Part shown: in pieces, positions 26,826 to 35,725 of the stretch
Numbering within the stretch: the first letter of the stretch is position 1
Layout: every line of letters starts with the position of its first letter
Virus record (IMG/VR): IMGVR_UViG_3300009618_000010
Span: 1-45,849 of that record
Origin: a virus
Reading direction: 5' to 3' (one strand)
DNA length: 45,849 nt
Notes under the pieces: generated by a model
Told to the model about the DNA's origin: nothing
Seen by the model: only the letters and a program-made list of their open reading frames with translations
Databases searched by the model: none
Program-made: the position numbers and the translations under genes

Positions 26826-28072
26826 ATGGCAGTCAAATTGTAGGCGTAACCAAACGCCTCAGCAAACCGCAGCTTCAACCCCAGCTTGGCCCGGAACTGC
26901 TCCATGTAGCTGTCTTGACCGGGGGTTTGGATGTTAGGCTCAAGGAACAAAGGTTCCAGAGTCTTCTGCATTACATGAGCCAAGTCCGCTACGAAAATCC
27001 AGGACGAAAACGCCGGAATTTCTTTCAACAGCGGATGGAAGGCCAGATCAAGCTCACCGAAAGGCGTATTGATAACCGTGATATTCATTCCCCACACGGT
27101 TTCCTGGTTCATAATTCGGAAGCCGTTGGTCGCGGAATTAGCCAGTGCAGAAAAAGCCGCGTAGGCTGTCGGGCCGCAAAGACCCAGCTTGGCGTCAGAA
27201 CCAACCGTCATAAATCCCTGCATCCAGGGGGCAACCTGAGTCGCATAGGAACAGGTGCCACTTCCGCCGTTAAGAGCGTTTTCCGGGACGGCAGTGTCGA
27301 TAGCGTCTTTGATGCCGCCCGTGTAATAGACGTAGCCATTGGAGCCGGTCAGACGTTGCTTGGTGCCCAACAGGAAAGCAGCCTCAATGTCCTTGGAGAT
27401 TTTTTCCAGGGCTTGAATCCGGCGCGCCTTGAGAGGCCCGGCCATATCAGAGCGCAGCTTATTGGCCTTGAAGGCATTGGTAACATCAATCGTGGCATTG
27501 AAGGTCTGAACGAAATTCGTCAAGATTTGCGGTTCCTCATAGCTGGCCCGCGTCGGCAAAGCACCTTCGTCTTTGCCCAAGGTGACGATGGCGAGAGTGT
27601 CGCCCTGCACAAGCGTATAACCCGTCAGCGTGCCGCCATTGATAGCGCGGGCAACCGTAACGGTATCGGAAGTCGGGTCAGCCGTGACCTGAATCATTTC
27701 ACCCGTCCGCATGTTGCGAAGAACATGGCCCTGGGCCAAAAATGTCCAGGCGGTAATATCAGTCGCGCCGGTCGAGTCAGTAGTAACAACTACGGTGCCA
27801 GCCTGCCCGGATTGAACGGGTGCCACAGCATTGGCGGTCTCAACATAGACCTGACGGTTTACCGGGTCTCGCTCAAACCAGTTGAATTCAGTATTTTCGG
27901 CAGGCTCGGCTTTGAGGCGCGACATCAGCCCGAAGAGCGTGCTGCCCGCGTTCATCCCCTTGCTGTTCCGCACGAGAATTGTATCCTGATACTCACCAAC
28001 CAAGTCGGCCTTGGTGTCGAGATCGCTGTTGGCGTTGCTGGTGGAGAGTAAACCTGCGATTGCACTTGGCAT
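26816..28072 (-). CDS. Major capsid protein, HK97-like fold (DUF5309/SU10-like)
   Basis: 418 aa. The layout matches HK97-fold capsid proteins of the SU10/DUF5309 kind: an N-terminal arm and E-loop region (LFGLMSRLKAEPAENTEFNW), a beta-rich domain with HVLRNMRTGEMIQVTA and VARAINGGT, a PTRASYEEPQILTNFVQTFN stretch, long helices (RSDMAGPLKARRIQALEKIS), IEAAFLLGTKQR, the P-domain region GGIKDAIDT, and the conserved late block GMNITVINTPFGELDLAFHP. It follows the scaffold-like gene and has its own promoter with a 45-nt leader and AAAGGAA ahead of the ATG, as expected for a highly expressed structural protein. The long frame opposite is a shadow. Confidence 0.88.
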   Translation of the reverse strand: MPSAIAGLLSTSNANSDLDTKADLVGEYQDTILVRNSKGMNAGSTLFGLMSRLKAEPAENTEFNWFERDPVNRQVYVETANAVAPVQSGQAGTVVVTTDSTGATDITAWTFLAQGHVLRNMRTGEMIQVTADPTSDTVTVARAINGGTLTGYTLVQGDTLAIVTLGKDEGALPTRASYEEPQILTNFVQTFNATIDVTNAFKANKLRSDMAGPLKARRIQALEKISKDIEAAFLLGTKQRLTGSNGYVYYTGGIKDAIDTAVPENALNGGSGTCSYATQVAPWMQGFMTVGSDAKLGLCGPTAYAAFSALANSATNGFRIMNQETVWGMNITVINTPFGELDLAFHPLLKEIPAFSSWIFVADLAHVMQKTLEPLFLEPNIQTPGQDSYMEQFRAKLGLKLRFAEAFGYAYNLTAIQA

Positions 28073-28117
28073 AAATTATTCCTTTGTTACCGTGTGACTA
28101 CTTTGGTCATCATTAGT

Positions 28118-28147
28118 AGTGTAGCAAGAAACAGGCCCACTTGTAAA
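28118..28147 (-). promoter_or_regulatory. Promoter of the major capsid gene
   Basis: On the minus strand: TTTACA (28147-28142), 18-bp spacer, TACACT (28123-28118), then a 45-base leader containing AAAGGA nine bases before ATG 28072. Unlike most promoters here it has a real leader and Shine-Dalgarno site. Confidence 0.55.
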
Positions 28148-28173
28148 TACCCTTTGATTCTTCTCGTAAAGAA

Positions 28174-29169
<996 letters not shown>

Positions 29170-29173
29170 AAGA

Positions 29174-29452
29174 TTATTTTTCAGTTGAGTCAAGGAACGT
29201 GAGAACTTCCTTCAAGGAGTCCTGACAATCCTGCTTTTCGATCAGTGTTGACATTTTCTTTATTTGACACACAATACCCTGGGACTTTCCAAGATTTTCC
29301 GGGGCCACATATTCGAGCGCTCCCCGCGCTTCCTTTAGCTCTTTTTGCAACCATGCAGCCAGGAATTTTTTGACCCTGCCATCTTGAAACAGTTTCCAGT
29401 CACGCCGGAAATCATACGCCAGATTTTTAGGGTCAACGTCCAGGACATTCAT
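29174..29452 (-). CDS. Small helical protein between portal and scaffold (92 aa)
   Basis: MNVLDVDPKNLAYDFRRDWK, then two helices (KKFLAAWLQKELKEARGALE; IVCQIKKMSTLIEKQDC...LKEVLTFLDST). A TTG codon directly precedes the ATG in frame, so initiation could also be at 29455. It is headed by a TTGACA-18-TAAGCTGGT promoter. Small helical proteins are common at this place in phage head operons; no specific function is known to me. Confidence 0.75.
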   Translation of the reverse strand: MNVLDVDPKNLAYDFRRDWKLFQDGRVKKFLAAWLQKELKEARGALEYVAPENLGKSQGIVCQIKKMSTLIEKQDCQDSLKEVLTFLDSTEK

Positions 29453-29464
29453 CAATACTATACC

Positions 29465-29494
29465 AGCTTACAATAAACGCCTAAAGAATGTCAA
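29465..29494 (-). promoter_or_regulatory. Promoter upstream of the scaffold unit
   Basis: On the minus strand: TTGACA (29494-29489), 18-bp spacer, TAAGCT (29470-29465), then GGTATAGTATTG to ATG 29452. The TTG at 29455 lies nine bases after the -10 box. It shares the TARRCTGGT form. Confidence 0.6.
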
Positions 29495-29503
29495 GGCATT
29501 TAT

Positions 29504-31768
29504 TTATACGCTCCCCGGTCTGGGCTGCCCCGGAGAGATCGGAGTCAATACCGGCGCGGTCAACGGCCCCAGCGCGGGCAATGTTGGCTTCGGGCCTGGG
29601 TTCTGCGGAATACCAGCCGGAACACCAGGAGGGCCGACAGGAGGTAAACCAGCGGGAGCGCCGTTAGCCGGAGGAACACCAGGAGCGCCAGGAAGAGCAG
29701 GAGCGCCAGGAATTCCAGGAGGCCCGGCAGGAGGCAACGAATTCTTGTCATACAAAAAATTCTCGACATGAAGACCCGCAGCCTTAGCCCCAAGGAATAA
29801 GAGTTTCTTTGGATTGAGATTGCCGGGCTGAGGCGAAAACGCATCGGGGAATCCCTGGGCAGCTTCCAACAGTTTCGAGATCGCCGCGACTTTGCGCCCA
29901 TCCGTGCCGGGCAGTGTGCCGTCGTGCGGCGGAAAATCATACTCGCCCGCGATGGCGTTTTTATCCAGGCTCACGGAAGCCGCGTCCCTCAACTCAGGCG
30001 GCAGGCTCGTCACATCGGAAGGCTTGAACCGAATCATTTGAGCGTCGTCCATGAATTGCTGGAACATGCTGACAATCATTCTTGTTTGCGGCACGAGCGC
30101 CTGGGACGACATCAGGCGGGCAATAGAAGTCAACCGGCCCGCTCCCATTTGCTGTGTCCCGGCAAACTGCGTGGCGCTGGCAGGCTCGCCGCCCGGCATG
30201 ACACCCTGCATTCCCTCATCGGCAGCGGTGACGCTCTGAGAAAACTTGATGAACTGCATTGCTTCCTCAAGAAATTTCTCTGTCAAGTCTTTAATCGGAA
30301 TCTGCTGGAAAATCTCACTGAGCTTTTTCCCTTCTGCTTCCGGCTTGAGCGTAATCAGCAATCCCTCTTTGTCGGGATTCATAAAATCGGTCACATCAAC
30401 ACAACGCGGGTCGTAAACGAAAATGTTCCCAAGCGTGCGGCTCACCGCTTCCTGGTGCCGATTTTTCAAAAAGTCAACGTAATCCTGAATGCCCTTCAAC
30501 ATCTGAATCCAACTCACTGAAAATTGGAAATGGGCATTGGGTCGTCCTTCGGCCACTGAATACGGAAACAGCCCATGCTCGTAAGTGGATTCGTTCATTG
30601 AGAGCAGGACATCGCCGCCAGAAATGAGAATCTGGAAGATAACCGGCTCGTCTTCGGTCGCACCGGGCTGCGTGAAATCCTGGTTTGCGGCGGGATTATT
30701 GTCGCGCGCTTTTGTTCCGGGAGGGCCTCCCGCGATGCCCGGCTCCAAACTATTGCGAGTCGTGTTGATCGGGCCACGTCCAGGACGGGCCACATTGGAC
30801 TCCACGATATTGGGAAAGCCCTGATCGGGCCGGGCCACACTGGCAAGACCGGCAGCGGGATTTTGGTATCCCTGGCCGTCGTCATTATTTAGCTGCGCGC
30901 CGGTCGGACTGGATTTACCGCCGGAAAGCGGGGGAGTCGGAGTTTCATCGCTGTAAATACGATTTTCAGACGGAACCAGACGAACCCATAGCTCCCAGCA
31001 TTCGACGTTTCCCGTGTCATTCTTATCCGCCTGGATGTTGCCGGTTGGCTGCAAGGCGCGCGTGCGCTCGTAAGCCGTGCGGCTCAATCTGATTTCCGTA
31101 GGATTCGGAAGAACACCGGGCAACGAGGGAACCGCCGCATCAGCCTGCGCAATTCCCTTTTTGGCTTTAGCAACCAAATCTTCAACAGCACTCGGCAGAA
31201 CATAAGATGGGTGGTCAATCGGGAGCTTGGCTCGACGGCGAAGCTCCGTGACAGAAATAATAGTCCTGTGACCAGTAAATCGCATGTCTTGAATACGATG
31301 AATTGGAAGAGCAGGGTCAGCAATGAAATCATACGGACTGACAATTTCCATCTTGGCAAAATTGCCGATCACTTTGTTACGCCGCGTCGGGCGCATATAC
31401 GTCCGGGGCTTGCCGCTTTCATCCAAATCATTCGGGTCTTCAACCATTATTGGCACCATTTCCGGTCGGAAGATCGGCGACCATGAATTGTAAAAAATCC
31501 CGCGATTGATGGCGAGCGCGTCCTGCACCCAAAGATACCCCAGCAAATAAGTCGGCTGTTGCTCCGCATTCCAGCGCAAAAGATTATTGACAAGCTCCGC
31601 AGGCACGTCATCCTCCGGGCGGCGTCCCTCGACCTTCCACGGCGTTTCCTGGCCAAAAAGCACCTGGGCGATATACGTGGTCATGGTCGTGATCTGAGTC
31701 GCGGTCATCGGAAGGATATACCGCTTCGGGTGCCCCCGCTCCAAATTCTCCGTGTCTTTTTTACTCAA
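29504..31768 (-). CDS. Portal protein (unusual 5' end)
   Basis: 754 aa from TTG 31768. HPKRYILPMTATQITTMTTY, then IAQVLFGQETPWKVEGRRPED and LLGYLWVQDALAINRGIFYNSW, is the usual portal clip and wing region; VVSPYDF-type (MEIVSPYDFIADPALPIHRI), then HFQFSVSWIQMLKGIQDYVD and NRHQEAVSRTLGNIFVYD follow, and the C-terminus is a Pro/Gly-rich tail. It forms the dodecameric DNA entry ring. The frame is open for 29 more codons upstream (to a TGA at 31856-31858) and these codons read like portal sequence (RYLKIFSNDFDLCYDILSCY), yet they contain no ATG, GTG or TTG, and the TTG itself lacks a Shine-Dalgarno site. A lost, spliced or displaced N-terminus is therefore likely. Confidence 0.85.
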   Translation of the reverse strand: MSKKDTENLERGHPKRYILPMTATQITTMTTYIAQVLFGQETPWKVEGRRPEDDVPAELVNNLLRWNAEQQPTYLLGYLWVQDALAINRGIFYNSWSPIFRPEMVPIMVEDPNDLDESGKPRTYMRPTRRNKVIGNFAKMEIVSPYDFIADPALPIHRIQDMRFTGHRTIISVTELRRRAKLPIDHPSYVLPSAVEDLVAKAKKGIAQADAAVPSLPGVLPNPTEIRLSRTAYERTRALQPTGNIQADKNDTGNVECWELWVRLVPSENRIYSDETPTPPLSGGKSSPTGAQLNNDDGQGYQNPAAGLASVARPDQGFPNIVESNVARPGRGPINTTRNSLEPGIAGGPPGTKARDNNPAANQDFTQPGATEDEPVIFQILISGGDVLLSMNESTYEHGLFPYSVAEGRPNAHFQFSVSWIQMLKGIQDYVDFLKNRHQEAVSRTLGNIFVYDPRCVDVTDFMNPDKEGLLITLKPEAEGKKLSEIFQQIPIKDLTEKFLEEAMQFIKFSQSVTAADEGMQGVMPGGEPASATQFAGTQQMGAGRLTSIARLMSSQALVPQTRMIVSMFQQFMDDAQMIRFKPSDVTSLPPELRDAASVSLDKNAIAGEYDFPPHDGTLPGTDGRKVAAISKLLEAAQGFPDAFSPQPGNLNPKKLLFLGAKAAGLHVENFLYDKNSLPPAGPPGIPGAPALPGAPGVPPANGAPAGLPPVGPPGVPAGIPQNPGPKPTLPALGPLTAPVLTPISPGQPRPGSV

Positions 31769-31827
31769 CGAGGAGTAGCACGAGAGAATATCGTAGCAAA
31801 GATCAAAGTCGTTGCTGAAAATTTTTA

Positions 31828-31973
31828 GGTAGCGGGTAAGCCCAGTGATGTTAAGTCACCAGGCTCCCGCTACCAATACGCTAGGGCATCGCGACCAATT
31901 CTTAGACTTTAAGTAGCCATACCGGGAATGTGTTCAATTACGAACTATTTCCCGGCATGGCTACAGATAGTCT
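31828..31973 (-). other. Two long hairpins between HNH gene and portal
   Basis: Hairpin A (31904-31973): 15-bp stem GTAGCCAT-CCGGGAA with TTCCCGG-ATGGCTAC around a GTTC/GAAC inner stem, with an extra outer AGACT/AGTCT pair. Hairpin B (31828-31874): 9-bp GGTAGCGGG/CCCGCTACC extended by GCC/GGC and GTGA/TCAC. Neither has a T-tract, so they are unlike terminators. Hairpin B overlaps the upstream open part of the portal frame. Confidence 0.7.
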
Positions 31974-32016
31974 TTGGCCAACTTCACCATCCGCGCTCTC
32001 AAATCTTTATCTGTAT

Positions 32017-32646
32017 CTAACCTGCGGGCGAGTAATCTGTCCATAGACGTTCACCTTTCTTCAAATTCTCCGTTGCCCAAAGCGGCTGGAGATTGGTGTA
32101 TGAAAAACAGGCTTTCTGTTGCTTTGGGTCTGTCAGGTCGAACTCTTTAATTGGCTTTACATGGTCAATGTGAAAAGACCCTGGAATAGCCCATGACATA
32201 CCTGGCCTGAATTTTGACTCTAAATGTTGTCGAAGAAAATCAATTGAGCACCCGATAAGCTCTTGTGTTTTAAACGCTTTTCTACCGTCCCGTTCGCGTA
32301 AAGCAGAGCGAATTCGGTTCCGCAGCCGATTGCCGATTTGACAAAGTAAGGTCTTCTTGTAATTCTTCCGCTGCGCTATGCCTTTACTGCTTTTTGCATA
32401 TTTACGACATGCAAGTCTTGATGCTTCTGGGCTGTTCTGACGCGCTTGCCTAGCTTTTTTAAGAATAGCTTCCCTATGTCGAAGATAAAACCGCTTTCTT
32501 TTTGCGCGGCATCGCTCAGGGTTCTTCTTTTCCCACCTTCGGTTCTGCGCAGAAATTCTATCTTTGTTTTTCAAGTAACGTAAATGATTTCTTTCCCGCT
32601 TTCTTGCAGAAATGGCAACTGGGTCGTGATACTCTTGAAGAGTCAT
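32017..32646 (-). CDS. HNH homing-type endonuclease (209 aa)
   Basis: A basic N-terminus rich in Arg/Lys (SARKRERNHLRYLKNKDRIS...RCRAKRKRFYLRHREAILKK) is followed by the HNH region: IGCSIDFLRQHLESKF, GSFHIDHVKPIKEFDL (first His-Asp-His part) and SYTNLQPLWATENLKKG (Asn and final residues). This is the layout of small free-standing or intron-encoded phage homing endonucleases, which nick or cut DNA at an allele lacking the insertion. The ATG follows the stop of the 128-aa gene directly (TAAATG). The first 11 residues (MTLQEYHDPVA) are not typical of the family and could be left over from a displaced neighbour such as the portal. Confidence 0.9.
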   Translation of the reverse strand: MTLQEYHDPVAISARKRERNHLRYLKNKDRISAQNRRWEKKNPERCRAKRKRFYLRHREAILKKARQARQNSPEASRLACRKYAKSSKGIAQRKNYKKTLLCQIGNRLRNRIRSALRERDGRKAFKTQELIGCSIDFLRQHLESKFRPGMSWAIPGSFHIDHVKPIKEFDLTDPKQQKACFSYTNLQPLWATENLKKGERLWTDYSPAG

Positions 32647-33033
32647 TTAAGCTTTCGCTCCGGGAGCGATATTGGGCGGCTGATGGGGATTCAGTGGGTG
32701 CTTCAGCGGTGGAAGAACTTTCACGATTGGGCCAAGTGTCCCATCAGGCAATTTGATATGCAAAAGAATCGACCCATCAAGCTGAGTGACGGCCTGATAT
32801 TGAGGCGGCGGAGCTTGCGGAGCAGCCCCCGGAGGCCCTCCGGCCTGCCGCAGAATAGCACCAAGCGCAGCCGGAGGCGGAGCAGCCGGGCCATGAATAA
32901 CCGGAGTATTCGGCAGCGGCGCGGGTGCCGGTGTGGCCCCTGGGACTCCTGATGGGATAGTCCCCGGCGTGGCCGGGGGAAGCATGGCGCTCACTGGCGC
33001 GGGGCCGATATTCGGGCCAACATAATTCAACAT
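32647..33033 (-). CDS. Pro/Ala-rich small protein upstream of the portal (128 aa)
   Basis: A strong AAGGAG stands ten bases before ATG 33033. Residues 15-80 are Pro/Ala/Gly-rich linkers (PPATPGTIPSGVPGATPAPA); the C-terminal part YQAVTQLDGSILLHIKLPDG is ordered, followed by a Pro-rich end. No family recognised. It lies in the head operon between the tRNA and the HNH gene. Confidence 0.7.
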   Translation of the reverse strand: MLNYVGPNIGPAPVSAMLPPATPGTIPSGVPGATPAPAPLPNTPVIHGPAAPPPAALGAILRQAGGPPGAAPQAPPPQYQAVTQLDGSILLHIKLPDGTLGPIVKVLPPLKHPLNPHQPPNIAPGAKA

Positions 33034-33050
33034 AACTTTTACTCCTTAAC

Positions 33051-33126
33051 TGGTAGCGGGGGCGGGACTTGCACCCGCGACCTCCACGTTATGAGCGTGA
33101 CGAGCTACTCACTGCTCCACCCCGCA
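33051..33126 (-). tRNA. tRNA-Met (CAT), initiator-like
   Basis: 76 nt with encoded CCA (33053-33051). Acceptor 7 bp with a mismatched first pair (T1-T72); D-stem GAGC/GCTC; anticodon stem TCACG/CGTGG with loop CTCATAA (CAT at 33093-33091); perfect T-stem GCGGG/CCCGC with loop TGCAAGT. The mismatched 1-72 pair and purine-pyrimidine pair A11-T24 are features of bacterial initiator tRNAs, and the body is close to fMet tRNA. The three G-C pairs of the initiator anticodon stem are only partly present, and the usual GG of the D-loop is absent. It lies between two head genes. Confidence 0.85.
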
Positions 33127-33128
33127 AA

Positions 33129-33551
33129 TTATTCAGCCAAATCCTTGGCACTAATCGGCGGAGCTTCCTTTTTGGATTTCTTCCGCTTATAGCCCAGGGC
33201 CTTGGTCTCTTCCTCGTCCGACTCTTCCTCACCCTCACCAGAACCGGAACCACTGCCGGAGCTTTCTCCGTAGGTCTCGCGGCCCTCTTCGTGCTCTGGC
33301 GCGATGTCGTCAAGCTCGATCACATCAAACTGGACACTTTTTCCAAAACTATCATCAGTAAGGCCCGTGACACAAATGCGAACCGTGGCAGCAAACTCTT
33401 CGCCCACCTTAGCCTCAGTTTCGTCCAAAAACTTTGCGGCGTGCTCATCCCTCAAGGAAAAGCCAGGATAAGTGACTTTTGGCTCCTTCTCGTTGGATTT
33501 CTCCGGGGTCGCCAGGGAGCCGAGCGACTCGTGTTTCTTACCTAGTTCCAT
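33129..33551 (-). CDS. Acidic small phage protein (140 aa)
   Basis: N-terminal half (YPGFSLRDEHAAKFLDETEA, then VGEEFAATVRICVTGLTDDS and GKSVQFDVIELDDI) is a beta-rich domain common in uncharacterised phage head-module proteins. The C-terminal third is a Glu/Ser/Gly-rich tail (ESSGSGSGSGEGEEESDEEE) ending in a basic patch. The ATG stands eight bases after the -10 box, with no room for a ribosome-binding site. Function unknown. Confidence 0.8.
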   Translation of the reverse strand: MELGKKHESLGSLATPEKSNEKEPKVTYPGFSLRDEHAAKFLDETEAKVGEEFAATVRICVTGLTDDSFGKSVQFDVIELDDIAPEHEEGRETYGESSGSGSGSGEGEEESDEEETKALGYKRKKSKKEAPPISAKDLAE

Positions 33552-33559
33552 AATCTACC

Positions 33560-33589
33560 AGTCTAACCGATTTCGAGCCTGTTTGTCAA
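33560..33589 (-). promoter_or_regulatory. Leaderless-type promoter of the 140-aa gene
   Basis: On the minus strand: TTGACA (33589-33584), 18-bp spacer, TAGACT (33565-33560), GGTAGATT, ATG 33551. This would drive the 140-aa gene, the tRNA, the 128-aa, HNH and portal genes. Confidence 0.65.
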
Positions 33590-33595
33590 CGCCAT

Positions 33596-35182
33596 TTAAT
33601 ACCAGCGTTTTGGCCGATTGGGGATTTCCTTCACATTAAAGGCCCCCACGGGCTTCTTTGCCTGCTCAACTTCGGCCCTGAGCAGCCGTAAGTTGTTGTA
33701 TTTAGCGTAACGGGAAGCATCCGCAACGTGGTCAAAATCGCCGCCAACCGGGCCTTTTAACGGCTCATCCCCACCAAACCCAGGCTCACCCTCCACGGGA
33801 TAGCGATAGCCCCCGATGGATGCGGTATAAAGCATGGGACAAGTGTTCTTATCGATGCGATAAATAGGCTTGCCAAATCTATCCCGCTTTTCCAGAAGCC
33901 GGTTGTAAACAGCTAATGATTCCTGTAATCCCATACGGGTGAAGCCTGGATAAATTCCATACGTGCGAAGCACCTGCACGCTTGAACCCTTGTCGGTTTT
34001 TGCATTGCCCGCGATGTCGCAAAAATCCTTCACACCAGAGCAGATGGAGCGATCATTCCAGAAAGGAAAGGCCGTCCGCGTGATCTCCAAAGCACCCCGC
34101 GCTTGACGCTCCACGTCCGATTGCCGGGCAAAATACTCGTGCATGTCCCACCAATACTCATCATGGCCGTCAAACCAATAGGCGGAAAAGGTCACCGCCT
34201 GTGTCGTCCCGAAGTCCCAGCCTCGAATCAAATATGCACCCTGCGGCCAGGGCAGACTCTCCGAAGTGTGCTCGGTCGAAAATTGGAACAATACAGGCGT
34301 GCCTTCAAACGCATCGGCATACTGCCCGTAAACCATCCGCATCAGCATGGCCGGATTTTTCTTGTATTGACGCTCAAGATTCTCAACATAGCCCTTCGGA
34401 AGATTTTTTGCGTTGTCCTGAGTTTTTAAATGCCAAAATCTGACAAACGGGTCGTCTTTGGAATCCTCTTCAAGTTTTGCAATCCAATGCCGAGGCGAGG
34501 GGGGATTAGTGTCAAGAATAACACCCCCATCCCGAATAAACCCAAGCTCATCGCACCTTGACGGGTCAACCCCCTTCCATCGCAAAGTGGCCACACCCAA
34601 ATCCAAGTCTTCGCGCTCCAACTGATCGGCCTCAACAAAGACCAGAAGCGAACACTCATACCCACGGAACCGGCTGGCACGGTATCTATCTTCCGGGACA
34701 CCGTCAAAAAATATAAATGAGCAATAGACATTTCCAACCGAATCCAACCACGTGAGTTTCTGCGCTTTGGTAGCGTGCGGGACTTTCTTGAGAAACTCAT
34801 TATATTTTTCGACCGCGAGCTTGCTCGGAAGCCGGAATTGCTTTCCGCCGTTAATCTTTTTGAACAGGCTTACGCCGGTGTCCTGATAAGCCGTCCCCAT
34901 TTTTGGGAATACCTGATGCTCGAAAGTTTCCAGGGTTGTATCCTGATTGCTGTCCTGGGTCTTGCGGAGAATATAGGCTTTGGCTCCTGAGTTGTAAAGG
35001 CAATGTCCGATCACTTCAACTGCAATCGCCGTGGTTTTGCCGGTTCCCCGACCGCCGATGAGCGCACGAATGCGAGCCTTCGACGCATGAAATTCCTGCA
35101 TATCAGCCGAAGGCCGATACCACGCGCCCGCTTCAACCACGGCTTGAGCTTCATTCTCTAGCGTTGATGCTTGAACTGGCAT
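33596..35182 (-). CDS. terL: Terminase large subunit
   Basis: 528 aa. Walker A at about residues 43-51 (GGRGTGKTT), Walker B-like LLVFVEADQLEREDLD with the catalytic acid, a coupling segment (VILDTNPPSPRHWIAKL), and the RNase H-like nuclease domain starting at RGWDFGTTQAVTFSAYWFDG with later acidic residues (VKDFCDIAGNAK; DFDHVADASRYAKYN). This is the ATPase/nuclease motor that packages DNA through the portal. ATG 35182 follows a strong hairpin and T-tract (35186-35233) by only a few bases, with no Shine-Dalgarno site. The small-subunit candidate is about 6 kb away at 41492. Confidence 0.95.
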   Translation of the reverse strand: MPVQASTLENEAQAVVEAGAWYRPSADMQEFHASKARIRALIGGRGTGKTTAIAVEVIGHCLYNSGAKAYILRKTQDSNQDTTLETFEHQVFPKMGTAYQDTGVSLFKKINGGKQFRLPSKLAVEKYNEFLKKVPHATKAQKLTWLDSVGNVYCSFIFFDGVPEDRYRASRFRGYECSLLVFVEADQLEREDLDLGVATLRWKGVDPSRCDELGFIRDGGVILDTNPPSPRHWIAKLEEDSKDDPFVRFWHLKTQDNAKNLPKGYVENLERQYKKNPAMLMRMVYGQYADAFEGTPVLFQFSTEHTSESLPWPQGAYLIRGWDFGTTQAVTFSAYWFDGHDEYWWDMHEYFARQSDVERQARGALEITRTAFPFWNDRSICSGVKDFCDIAGNAKTDKGSSVQVLRTYGIYPGFTRMGLQESLAVYNRLLEKRDRFGKPIYRIDKNTCPMLYTASIGGYRYPVEGEPGFGGDEPLKGPVGGDFDHVADASRYAKYNNLRLLRAEVEQAKKPVGAFNVKEIPNRPKRWY

Positions 35183-35185
35183 TTC

Positions 35186-35233
35186 AAAAAGCGAGGGCGG
35201 CTGCCAGCGTTAGCGCAGTAACAGCCGCCCCTC
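35186..35233 (-). terminator. Hairpin with T-tract just before terL
   Basis: On the minus strand a 9-bp perfect stem GGGCGGCTG/CAGCCGCCC (35230-35222 and 35203-35195), extended by an imperfect CTC/GAG, is followed by GCTTTTTG and then, after two bases, ATG 35182. It has the form of an intrinsic terminator. Because terL has no promoter between it and the ATG, it may instead act as an attenuator or leader structure. Confidence 0.6.
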
Positions 35234-35299
35234 TTTACACCGTGCGTTTTATTGCTGGGGAAAACATGAAAACCCAGCGTCGCCCGGCGCGTAAGTCGT

Positions 35300-35464
35300 T
35301 TAATCGTGACCGCCGCCCATTGACCATTCGACGGCTCGCAACTGAGCCAATGCCTCAGCACGGGTCTTATGGGGCTTTTTGCTCAACGGCTTGCCTGAAT
35401 GTTTCGCGATGACATTGAATCCGCCGCCTTTGCCCCGTTGAATCGCATGGAATTTTTTAGCCAT
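35300..35464 (-). CDS. Small basic phage protein (54 aa)
   Basis: MAKKFHAIQRGKGGGFNVIA followed by KHSGKPLSKKPHKTRAEALA and QLRAVEW. This pattern (a beta-turn, 'SGKPLSKKP', 'A..QLRA') is shared by very short uncharacterised proteins common in phage genomes. AAGG stands about eight bases before the ATG. It precedes terL in the same direction. The role is unknown. Confidence 0.7.
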   Translation of the reverse strand: MAKKFHAIQRGKGGGFNVIAKHSGKPLSKKPHKTRAEALAQLRAVEWSMGGGHD

Positions 35465-35470
35465 AAATCC

Positions 35471-35677
35471 TTAACTCACTGGGGGAGGAACCGGACAAGA
35501 GCCACCACGTCCGCGCATACGGGAAGAACTGGCATCCCCATTGTAGGGCTTGTTCCCGGCGCGGTCGTCGCCCACTTCGGACAACGGGATACTGCGGGGG
35601 GCCTGTGGCTCCGTATTGGGCAAAGCACTCTCACGGGACGGAACATCCTGGTAAGGGCCGTTTTTTGTTTCACTCAT
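35471..35677 (-). CDS. Small hydrophilic protein (68 aa)
   Basis: MSETKNGPYQDVPSRESALP opens a Pro/Ser/Gly-rich, probably disordered chain ending CPVPPPVS. An AGGTG lies about 16 bases upstream. A second overlapping frame (65 aa) is judged a shadow because its composition is less protein-like. Function unknown. Confidence 0.55.
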   Translation of the reverse strand: MSETKNGPYQDVPSRESALPNTEPQAPRSIPLSEVGDDRAGNKPYNGDASSSRMRGRGGSCPVPPPVS

Positions 35678-35725
35678 AAAAACACTTCACCTGTCTTAAT
35701 CGATGAACATCCACCCACGCGGCGA

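Noticed and set aside
26795-28051. 418-codon open frame opposite the capsid gene
   Set aside because: It mirrors the capsid gene almost end to end and has no protein family features; a codon-bias shadow.
31840-32016. A complete group I intron around the HNH gene
   Set aside because: An AGACT/AGTCT pair looked like P7, but it encloses a fully self-paired hairpin rather than P3/P8, and there is little space for the 5' core. Kept only as a question in the findings.
31828-33051. Similarity of the tRNA 3' end (CCCGCTACC) to hairpin B
   Set aside because: Only nine bases are shared and the rest does not match a tRNA; probably chance.
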